In this document: positions 58,262 to 64,000 of the stretch, piece by piece | How positions within the stretch are numbered: position 1 is the first letter of the stretch | Layout of the letters: every line of letters starts with the position of its first letter | Source: DAOUBF01 sp034432795 | GTDB lineage: Bacteria > Chloroflexota > Anaerolineae > DSLN01 | Length of the DNA stretch: 64,000 bases | NCBI GenBank assembly: GCA_034432795.1 | Contig: DAOUBF010000013.1 | Coordinates: 5,562 to 69,561 of the forward strand | Direction: 5' to 3' | Position numbers and translations under genes: made by a program | The notes under the pieces: generated by a model | Told to the model about the DNA's origin: nothing | The model's input: only the letters and a program-made list of their open reading frames with translations | Databases searched by the model: none

Positions 58262-58905
58262 CGATCCGCGTGCTGCTGGTAGATGATCATGCTGTAGTGC
58301 GCACCGGCCTGCGCATGTTGCTGGAGAGCGAGCCTGAGATGGAGATCGCCGGCGAGGCCGGCACCGCCCAGGAGGCCCTGGCGTTGGTGACCCAACTGAC
58401 GCCGGATGTGGTCCTCATGGACATCGGCCTGCCTGATCTCTCCGGGATTGAGGCCACGCAGGAGATTAAGCGGCGTGCCCCTCAGGTCGCCGTCGTCGCC
58501 CTGACCATCCACGAAGACGAAGAATACTTCTTCAAGATGCTTCAGGCCGGGGCCAGCGGATACGTACCCAAGCGGGCCGCGCCGGAGGAGCTATTGACCG
58601 CCATCCGCACAGCGGCGGCAGGTGAGGTCTACCTGTACCCCTCGCTGGCCAAGCTCCTGGTCCAGGACTACCTCACGCGCAAGCGGGAAACGGCGGCGCC
58701 TGCGGCCAGCGAGTTGACTGAGCGTGAGGAGGAAATCCTGGCTTACCTGGCCGATGGGGCCAGCAACCAGGAGATCGCCGAGATCCTCATGATCAGCCCC
58801 AAGACCGTCGCCCGCCACCGCGAGAACATCATGCGCAAACTCAACCTGCACTCGCGGGCGGAACTGGTCAAGTACGCCATCCGCAAGGGCATTATTCAGC
58901 CATAA
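58258..58905 (+). CDS. NarL/LuxR-family response regulator
   Basis: 215 aa. Receiver with phosphoacceptor Asp55 (VVLMDIGLPDLSG), ALTIHEDEEYFFKML and GYVPKRAAPEELLTAI; LuxR-type HTH at about 148-210 (LTEREEEILAYLADGASNQE, IAEILMISPKTVARHRENIM). Likely controls the genes just downstream (59091-62685). No terminator is seen before them; the 58906-59090 gap holds AT-rich TATAAA (58999 region) but no clear promoter. Confidence 0.93.
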   Translation: MTIRVLLVDDHAVVRTGLRMLLESEPEMEIAGEAGTAQEALALVTQLTPDVVLMDIGLPDLSGIEATQEIKRRAPQVAVVALTIHEDEEYFFKMLQAGASGYVPKRAAPEELLTAIRTAAAGEVYLYPSLAKLLVQDYLTRKRETAAPAASELTEREEEILAYLADGASNQEIAEILMISPKTVARHRENIMRKLNLHSRAELVKYAIRKGIIQP

Positions 58906-59090
58906 AGACCCTCGCCCCCAACCCGATGCCGTAAGCACCCCATCCGGCATGGGGCAAATCCCCCATCACTCCCCGTCCCTCATGGGGTCAACCATACATA
59001 TAAAAAATCGGTCAGCCATCGGATTTACAGCGCCAGCCGCCAGAGGTACAGTGGTAATGGCCGGAGAAGAGGCCGGCCCAGGAGGCTACC

Positions 59091-59204
59091 ATGGACGCTG
59101 TACTCGCGATTGTGATTCTGACGCTGATCAGGCTGGTGCTGCCGGTGGGCCTGCTGCTGATCATCGGGACACTGTTGCAGCGTCGCAAGCTGGCCGCCGC
59201 ATAG
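59091..59204 (+). CDS. 37-aa single-helix membrane protein
   Basis: MDAVLAIVILTLIRLVLPVG then LLLIIGTLLQRRKLAAA: one long hydrophobic helix with a basic C-terminus (positive-inside, N-out). AGGAGG lies 5 nt before the ATG. It precedes the two-CW protein by 8 nt, so it probably belongs to the same redox complex. Too small for family assignment. Confidence 0.6.
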   Translation: MDAVLAIVILTLIRLVLPVGLLLIIGTLLQRRKLAAA

Positions 59205-59212
59205 GGACCGCC

Positions 59213-59587
59213 ATGGACGCGCTGCCTGAGCTGATCGCTGTTCTCATCGGCTTCCTGGTGCGCCTGGGCATTCCCATCGGCCTGACCGCGTTGCTCGCCT
59301 GGCTGCTGCGCCGGCTGGATGCGCGCTGGCAACGGGAGGCCCAGGCCCGTGCCCGCGAGGCCGCCCCTTCCCGATTGGCTGGGCCAGGGGGGGGGGCCGG
59401 CCTGGACGGACGCCGCCCCTGCTGGGAAGTGCGCCATTGCCCGGCGGAGCGGCGGGCATCCTGCCCGGCCTACCTGCACCCTGAACTCCCGTGCTGGCAA
59501 ATTTTCCGCACGCCGGCCGGACAGCTTCAGGAAACCTGCCTGGGCTGCCCAGTCTTCCGGAGTGCGCCGCTGCCTTTAGCCACATGA
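59213..59587 (+). CDS. membrane-anchored two-CW domain protein
   Basis: 124 aa. N-terminal helix (LPELIAVLIGFLVRLGIPIG) then a basic linker and a Cys-rich domain with the two-CW pattern: RPCWEVRHCPAERRASCPAY, LPCWQIFR and ETCLGCPVF. Seven cysteines suggest a metal or redox site on the cytoplasmic side. ATG 59213 starts the hydrophobic helix; the frame is open upstream but without a matching start. Gene order ties it to the cytochrome, ferredoxin and NrfD genes. Confidence 0.75.
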   Translation: MDALPELIAVLIGFLVRLGIPIGLTALLAWLLRRLDARWQREAQARAREAAPSRLAGPGGGAGLDGRRPCWEVRHCPAERRASCPAYLHPELPCWQIFRTPAGQLQETCLGCPVFRSAPLPLAT

Positions 59588-59621
59588 CACCTCTCACTCT
59601 GGACCATAAGGAGGATAATCG

Positions 59622-60578
59622 GTGATGAGGACATTCGGGTTTCGGTTGCTCATCGGCTGCGTTTGCGCCGGGGCGATGATGTTGCTTTCGCTCGCACTGG
59701 CACAGAGCGCAGCGTCCAGCCCGTCGCCTCAGGACGTCGCGGTGAGCCTGGTGCTCCAGGAAGGCCCCACCACGCAACTCAACTGCTATCTCTGCCACGC
59801 GGATTTCCAGGCCGCCTGGGAGAAAGGCGCCCACGGGCGGACGACCTCCGACCCCAAATTCAAGGAGGCCTGGGAGGCGCAGGGCAGCCCACGCCAGTGC
59901 CTGACCTGCCACACCACCGGCTATGACGGCACAACCGACACTTATAAATCCGAGGGGGTCACCTGTGAAGCCTGCCACAGCCCTATCCCCGCCGATCACC
60001 CCGCCCAGCCGATGCCCTCCGACCGTTCCGGCAAGCTGTGCGGGAGTTGCCACGCGGAGACCTTCTTTGAGTGGCAGGCCAGCAAGCACCGCGAGACCAA
60101 CCTGGCCTGTGTCTCCTGCCACGACCCCCACGCCACCGATCTCAAGGGGAAAACCCCCTCCAACCTGTGCATGAGCTGCCACCGCGACCGCGCCTCCAAC
60201 TTCGCCCACTCGCCACATAGCCAGATGGGCCTGACCTGCGCCGATTGCCACCTCGGCCTGCTGGACCAGACGGGCGAGGGGCACGCCCGGCGCGACCATA
60301 GCTTCAATGTCCGCCTGAGCACGTGCAACCGCTGCCATGCCTACCAGATGCATGACCCGGTGGAGGTCCACCCGGACCGATCAACGCCGACGCCCACGCC
60401 CCCACCCGATGCGCTGGTCTCGGTGGAAAAGCTCTCAGTGAGCACCGAACCCAGCCCGGTCAGCCCCTTTGGCTTCGCTGTGCTCTCTGCGCTGGTCGGC
60501 CTGGCCGCTGGCATGATCCTGGCCCCCTGGCTGGAACGCTGGTATCGTCGCATGAACCAGGACAATGAGCAGAAGTGA
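59622..60578 (+). CDS. octaheme c-type cytochrome, membrane-anchored
   Basis: 318 aa. Signal helix (about 8-27), then eight CxxCH heme sites in order: CYLCH, CLTCH, CEACH, CGSCH, CVSCH, CMSCH, CADCH, CNRCH. A Thr/Pro spacer and a C-terminal membrane helix (FGFAVLSALVGLAAGMILAP) close the protein. Distal His ligands are available between sites. Faces the outside and probably passes electrons to or from the ferredoxin/NrfD pair. AAGGAGG precedes GTG 59622 and ATG 59625; either could start. Confidence 0.93.
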   Translation: MMRTFGFRLLIGCVCAGAMMLLSLALAQSAASSPSPQDVAVSLVLQEGPTTQLNCYLCHADFQAAWEKGAHGRTTSDPKFKEAWEAQGSPRQCLTCHTTGYDGTTDTYKSEGVTCEACHSPIPADHPAQPMPSDRSGKLCGSCHAETFFEWQASKHRETNLACVSCHDPHATDLKGKTPSNLCMSCHRDRASNFAHSPHSQMGLTCADCHLGLLDQTGEGHARRDHSFNVRLSTCNRCHAYQMHDPVEVHPDRSTPTPTPPPDALVSVEKLSVSTEPSPVSPFGFAVLSALVGLAAGMILAPWLERWYRRMNQDNEQK

Positions 60579-60589
60579 GGTGGAGTAGG

Positions 60590-61411
60590 ATGGAGAGCCA
60601 AAAGATCGGACGGCGTGAGTTCCTCAAAGGGCTGGCGGCGGGCACGGTGGCCCTGGCCGGATTGGGCGTGGTGCGCCGGCCCGCGCCGGCCTCCGAGGAG
60701 ACGCCAGCCAGTTCCTATAAATGGGTGATGGTGATTGACCAGGCCAAATGCACCGGCTGCGGCTACTGCACGCTGGCCTGCCGGGCGCACAACGATGTCC
60801 CCCCCGACATCTCCTGGAACCGCGTGATTGAGACCGGGCAGGTCGGCGAGAAGAAGGTCTTTCTGCCGCGCCCGTGCATGCATTGCGAGCACCCGCCCTG
60901 CGTGGAGGTGTGCCCGGTACGCGCCACCTACCGGCGGGCCGACGGCATCGTGATGATGGACTACAGCCGCTGCATCGGCTGCCGCTATTGCGAGGTGGCC
61001 TGCCCCTATGGCGCCCGCGCCTTCAACTGGGATGAGTTCACCGGGCCGAACCCGGCGGTGCCCACCTGGGGCCAGCCGGAGGTCCCGCGCCGACCGCGTG
61101 GCGTGGTGGAAAAGTGCTCGTTCTGCTTCCAGCGCATTGACCGGGGGCTGGCACGCGGCCTGACGCCCGGCGTGGACCCCGAAGCCACGCCCGCCTGTGT
61201 GGTAGCCTGCCCGGTGAAGGCGCGTATCTTCGGCAACCTGAACGACCCCGATTCCGAGGTCAGTCAACTCCTGGCCCGCTACCCCTCCTATCGGCTGCGC
61301 GAGGACCTGGGCACGGCGCCGCGCGTCTATTACCTGCCCGCCCGTGAAGAGACGGTCAGCACCGTGAGCAGCAGGCCGGCTCCGCTGGCCCGCCAGGAGG
61401 TGACACGATGA
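60590..61411 (+). CDS. Tat-exported four-cluster ferredoxin subunit (DmsB/NrfC-like)
   Basis: 273 aa. Twin-arginine signal GRREFLKGLAAG (7-18). Four [4Fe-4S] cysteine groups: CTGCGYCTLAC, CMHCEHPPCVEVCP, CIGCRYCEVACPYGA, and CSFC with ACVVACPVKA. This is the arrangement of NrfC/DmsB/PsrB subunits, which carry electrons between an NrfD membrane subunit and a catalytic or cytochrome partner. Start at 60590 with GAGGTGGAG ahead. Overlaps the NrfD gene by 4 nt. Confidence 0.94.
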   Translation: MESQKIGRREFLKGLAAGTVALAGLGVVRRPAPASEETPASSYKWVMVIDQAKCTGCGYCTLACRAHNDVPPDISWNRVIETGQVGEKKVFLPRPCMHCEHPPCVEVCPVRATYRRADGIVMMDYSRCIGCRYCEVACPYGARAFNWDEFTGPNPAVPTWGQPEVPRRPRGVVEKCSFCFQRIDRGLARGLTPGVDPEATPACVVACPVKARIFGNLNDPDSEVSQLLARYPSYRLREDLGTAPRVYYLPAREETVSTVSSRPAPLARQEVTR

Positions 61412-62685
61412 GCATCCGAAAGCACATTCCCCGCTTCACGCTCTTCCACGCCTGGCTGCTCGGCCTGGCGACCGTCCTGGTCGCCGGCGTTGTCGCCGCT
61501 GGCATCGTGTTCAGGCGCGGCCTGGTGGTCACCAACCTGACCGATCTGGTGCCCTGGGGCCTGTGGATCACGATTGATCTCTCCTCTATTGCGCTGAGCG
61601 CCGGGGCCTTCCTGCTGTGCGCTGCCGTCTATCTCATGGGCCTCACACGCTTCCAGCCGGTGGCCCGCACCGCCACCTTCATCGGCCTGATCGGCTACAG
61701 CATGGCCGTGCTCACCCTGCTTTTGGATATCGGTCGGCCCGACCGCTTCTGGCACGCCCTGGTGTTTTGGAATCCCCACTCGGTGCTGTGGGAAATCACC
61801 ATGTGCGTGACGCTGTACCTGGCGGTGCTCCTGTTGGAGACCGCACCCATCCTGGGCCAGGCCGGGTGGATGCAGCGACGCTGGCCAGGGCTGGCCGCCC
61901 GCCTGACCGGGGTCCATCGCCTCGCCCCGGTCCTGGCTGTGGCCGGCCTGGGGCTGTCGCTGCTGCACCAATCGTCCCTGGGCGCGGCCTACGGCGTCCT
62001 CAAGGCCAGGCCGCTGTGGTACAAACCCGATCTCTCGGTGCTGTTCACCGCCTCGGCAGTGGTCGGCGGGCCATCGCTCACCGTGCTCATCTCCATGATC
62101 GCAGCGCGCCTGTCGCCGCGTGTCCACGTGGATGATGAGTTGCTGGATCGGCTGGCGCACCTCATCGGCTGGGGCCTGATCATTTACCTGTACATGCGCT
62201 TCTGGGATGCGCTCGCCATGAGCTACACCTACCAGCCGGGGCGCACCGAGGGGCTGGGGCTGCTTACTTCTGGCCCGCTCTCCTTCAACTTCTGGGTGGG
62301 CGAGATGCTCCTGGGCGCAGCCATCCCCATCGTTATCCTGCTCAAGGCCAGCCTGCGGCGCAACTGGCTGCTGCGGGCAGCGGCGCTGGCGATGGTCGTC
62401 GGGGGCGTCATCGCCTTCCGCTGGGACACGAACCTGGCGGGGCAATTGGTCGTGCTGAGCTACCTGCCTCAGGATATGGGCGTCCGCTACACGGCCTACG
62501 TGCCCTCGCTGATTGAGGTCATCAGCGGGGCGGGCGTGATCGCCTATGGCCTGCTGGCCCTCACGCTGGGCATCCGCTACCTGAACGTGATTGACCATCG
62601 TATGCCGCATGAGGCGGAAGCGGGCCACGAGGCCCGGCCTGTCCCCTCCACGACCTCAGAGCAAGCCCTGAGCGGCGCGGAATAA
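61408..62685 (+). CDS. NrfD/PsrC-family quinone-interacting membrane subunit
   Basis: 425 aa, about ten helices. NrfD/HybB-like strings: LTDLVPWGLWITIDLSSIAL, LTLLLDIGRPDRFWHALVFW, PHSVLWEITMCVTLYLAVLL, LHQSSLGAAYGVLKARPLWY and VLISMIAARLSPR. Oxidises or reduces quinone in the membrane and exchanges electrons with the Fe-S subunit. With no molybdopterin catalytic subunit in the cluster, the octaheme cytochrome is the probable external partner (as in Qrc- or Nrf-like complexes). Confidence 0.94.
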   Translation: MSIRKHIPRFTLFHAWLLGLATVLVAGVVAAGIVFRRGLVVTNLTDLVPWGLWITIDLSSIALSAGAFLLCAAVYLMGLTRFQPVARTATFIGLIGYSMAVLTLLLDIGRPDRFWHALVFWNPHSVLWEITMCVTLYLAVLLLETAPILGQAGWMQRRWPGLAARLTGVHRLAPVLAVAGLGLSLLHQSSLGAAYGVLKARPLWYKPDLSVLFTASAVVGGPSLTVLISMIAARLSPRVHVDDELLDRLAHLIGWGLIIYLYMRFWDALAMSYTYQPGRTEGLGLLTSGPLSFNFWVGEMLLGAAIPIVILLKASLRRNWLLRAAALAMVVGGVIAFRWDTNLAGQLVVLSYLPQDMGVRYTAYVPSLIEVISGAGVIAYGLLALTLGIRYLNVIDHRMPHEAEAGHEARPVPSTTSEQALSGAE

Positions 62686-62718
62686 GGAATAAGCAGCCCT
62701 GCGATTGAAATCGCGCCT

Positions 62719-62775
62719 GGGGTAGGGGGTGACATTGCCCCCCACCCCAGCCCTCCCCCACAGAGGGGGGGGTGA
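62719..62775. repeat. palindromic repeat family B
   Basis: GGGGTAGGGGGTGACATTG arm and CCCCCCACCCCAGCCCTCCC arm with a G8 run at the end. Between nrfD and the yvcK promoter. Confidence 0.6.
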
Positions 62776-62782
62776 GGGCCGA

Positions 62783-62811
62783 TTGACACAGCCTCCTATC
62801 AAGGATAAAAT
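62783..62811 (+). promoter_or_regulatory. strong sigma70-type promoter of yvcK-like gene
   Basis: Consensus -35 TTGACA (62783-62788), 17-bp spacer, -10 TAAAAT (62806-62811). Predicted start about 62818. Confidence 0.75.
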
Positions 62812-62816
62812 AGCCT

Positions 62817-62842
62817 GCAGGCGGTGGCCGGCCACCGCCTGC
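62817..62842 (+). repeat. perfect 26-nt palindrome at transcription start
   Basis: GCAGGCGGTGGCC (62817-62829) directly followed by its complement GGCCACCGCCTGC (62830-62842). It begins at the predicted transcript start, so either an operator overlapping +1 or a 5'-end hairpin. Confidence 0.75.
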
Positions 62843-62877
62843 AAATCATGTACAACCTGCCGGTAAATTCATGATGA

Positions 62878-63894
62878 GTGGCTGATCTTATGGTGCCTCC
62901 AACCCGCTTCCCACGCCAGCGCGGACGCGACCCGCACATCGTCGCCATCGGCGGCGGCACGGGCCTCTCCACGCTCCTGCGCGGCCTCAAAGCCTATACC
63001 AGCGCCATCTCCGCCATCGTCACCGTCGCCGATGACGGCGGCTCATCGGGGCGGCTGCGGCGCGAGTTGGGTGTCTTGCCCCCAGGCGACCTGCGCCAGT
63101 GTATCGCGGCGCTGGCCGAGGATGAGGCCCTCATGACCCAACTCTTCCAATATCGCTTCCCAGAGGGCGGGCTGGAGGGCCATAGCTTCGGCAACCTGTT
63201 CATCGCCGCCATGGCCGCGATCACCGGCAGCTTTGAGAAGGGCATCCTGGAATCGGGCCATATCCTGGCCATCAAGGGGCGCATCCTGCCCGCCACCTTG
63301 CAGGATGTGACCCTGTACGCCGACCTGCGCGAGGAGCGCCAGGGGCGGCTGAGCCGGATCGCCGGTGAGTCCCAAATCCCCAAGGCGAACGGGACGATTG
63401 AGCGGGTCTATCTGCAACCTGACCGCGTGCGCGCTTACCCCGTCGCCGTGCAGGCCATCCTGGACGCCGATCTGATCGTGATCGGCCCTGGCAGCCTGTA
63501 CACGAGCATCCTGCCCAACCTGCTGATTGAGGACATCACGCAGGCGGTGCGTGCCAGCCGCGCCTTTAAAGTGTACGTGTGCAACGTCGCCACCCAGCGC
63601 GGCGAGACCGAGGGCTATACCGTATATGACCATGTGGCTGCGCTGGTGCGCCATGTCGGGCCGGGGCTGGTCAACGCGGTCCTGGCCAACGAGAATACGA
63701 GCTTTCCCCTGCCCTCTCAGAGCGGTGTGGAATTTGTGCAACTGGGGCCGCCGCTCGGTGAAGGCGTTCAGCTTGTGACCGCCGACCTGGTGGACCCGGC
63801 GCGTCCCTGGCGCCATGACAGCGCCCGGCTGGCCCAGGCCTTGATGCGCCTCTACGCGCCTATCGCAGAAAACGATCAGAAACCGGGTTTCTAA
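62878..63894 (+). CDS. YvcK/CofD-like (UPF0052) protein
   Basis: 338 aa. HIVAIGGGTGLSTLLRGLKA near the N-terminus, VTVADDGGSSGRLRRELGVL, PPGDLRQCIAALAEDEALM, GLEGHSFGNLFIAAMAAITG and LIVIGPGSLYTSILPNLLI are the YvcK signature blocks. YvcK (gluconeogenesis factor) binds UDP-GlcNAc-type nucleotide sugars and affects cell-wall synthesis in Firmicutes and actinobacteria. GTG 62878 or ATG 62890 may start it; neither has a clear ribosome site. WhiA and RapZ, its common neighbours, are not seen. Confidence 0.92.
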   Translation: MADLMVPPTRFPRQRGRDPHIVAIGGGTGLSTLLRGLKAYTSAISAIVTVADDGGSSGRLRRELGVLPPGDLRQCIAALAEDEALMTQLFQYRFPEGGLEGHSFGNLFIAAMAAITGSFEKGILESGHILAIKGRILPATLQDVTLYADLREERQGRLSRIAGESQIPKANGTIERVYLQPDRVRAYPVAVQAILDADLIVIGPGSLYTSILPNLLIEDITQAVRASRAFKVYVCNVATQRGETEGYTVYDHVAALVRHVGPGLVNAVLANENTSFPLPSQSGVEFVQLGPPLGEGVQLVTADLVDPARPWRHDSARLAQALMRLYAPIAENDQKPGF

Positions 63895-63904
63895 AAACAA
63901 TCTA

Positions 63905-64000
63905 GGGCGTGTCCGCAAAATCACAACCACAGGAGGATAGAGGCAAGCATCAGCATGGCTTTGTAGTTCTCAGCGCGCTTCTCATAGCGAGTAGCGATCC
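63905..64000 (-). mobile_element. end of an IS5-family insertion sequence (partial)
   Basis: The element appears to begin at GGGCGTGTCCGC (63905), a terminal-repeat-like end, preceded by CTA. It contains the 3' end of a transposase gene on the minus strand and runs off the window. Confidence 0.7.
63921..64000 (-). CDS. IS5-family transposase C-terminus (partial)
   Basis: 26 codons: IATRYEKRAENYKAMLML then ASILLWL and stop. IATRYEK(R/L)A.NY..ML.LA is the C-terminal end of IS5-type DDE transposases, just after the catalytic Glu region. The rest lies outside the window. Confidence 0.85.
   Translation of the reverse strand, partial: IATRYEKRAENYKAMLMLASILLWL

Overview
GC-rich bacterial DNA, best read as a chromosome segment of a Chloroflexota bacterium, possibly a thermophile. 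This is inference from gene content: tandem-domain ThyX-like protein, paired bactofilins, exported proteins with long Thr/Pro linkers, an M29 aminopeptidase, an IleS with a non-canonical HIGH box, and an rpsF-ssb-rpsR block. No taxonomic marker was searched. Genes are dense, often joined by ATGA overlaps, and many promoters read as sigma70 boxes with a 17-bp spacer.

Layout. 1-4.9 kb: end of a zinc-ribbon protein, a CoA-pyrophosphatase-like Nudix enzyme, then a MacAB-like efflux set and a small exported protein. 5.0-7.5 kb: GT4 glycosyltransferase, yraN, miaA. 7.6-12.2 kb (minus): two hybrid or multi-sensor histidine kinases around an Rcp1-like receiver. 12.8-16.4 kb: smc. 16.4-18.9 kb (minus): rpsF-ssb-rpsR and a SurA-like chaperone. 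19.0-20.7 kb: DUF72 protein and an exported duplicated-domain protein. 20.4-26.4 kb (minus): antiporter, MscS, ClC and DUF389, an ion and osmotic operon with two apparent lesions. 26.5-29.0 kb: small membrane protein, TIGR01777 epimerase, S51-like peptidase with a CysS-like tail. 29.1-32.9 kb (minus): a 48-aa microprotein, two bactofilins, double ThyX, dUTPase. 33.0-43.1 kb: envelope and exported proteins (YceI, HtrA, M23, beta-propeller lipoprotein, dienelactone hydrolase, clan-A glycosidase) and an M29 peptidase. 43.2-50.9 kb: nusA-rnpM-infB-rbfA-nrnA-truB-ribF behind a long structured leader. 51.0-51.7 kb: DUF433/DUF5615 toxin-antitoxin pair. 51.8-56.5 kb (minus): an isoleucine T-box driving alaX-ileS. 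56.5 kb: tRNA-Thr(CGU). 56.8-62.7 kb: two-component system, two small membrane proteins, octaheme cytochrome, four-cluster ferredoxin and NrfD, probably a regulated quinone-linked electron-transfer module. 62.9-63.9 kb: YvcK-like protein. The window ends in an IS5-type transposase.

The most unusual feature is a set of dispersed palindromic repeats. They sit between genes and also, in frame, inside or at the ends of conserved proteins (ABC ATPase, GT4, MiaA, a histidine kinase, SMC, ThyX, a glycosidase), much as Rickettsia palindromic elements do. Other leads are a 41-nt operator-like sequence shared by the efflux operon and the YceI gene, the nusA leader RNA, a T-box carrying a palindromic insertion, and an in-frame stop in the antiporter.
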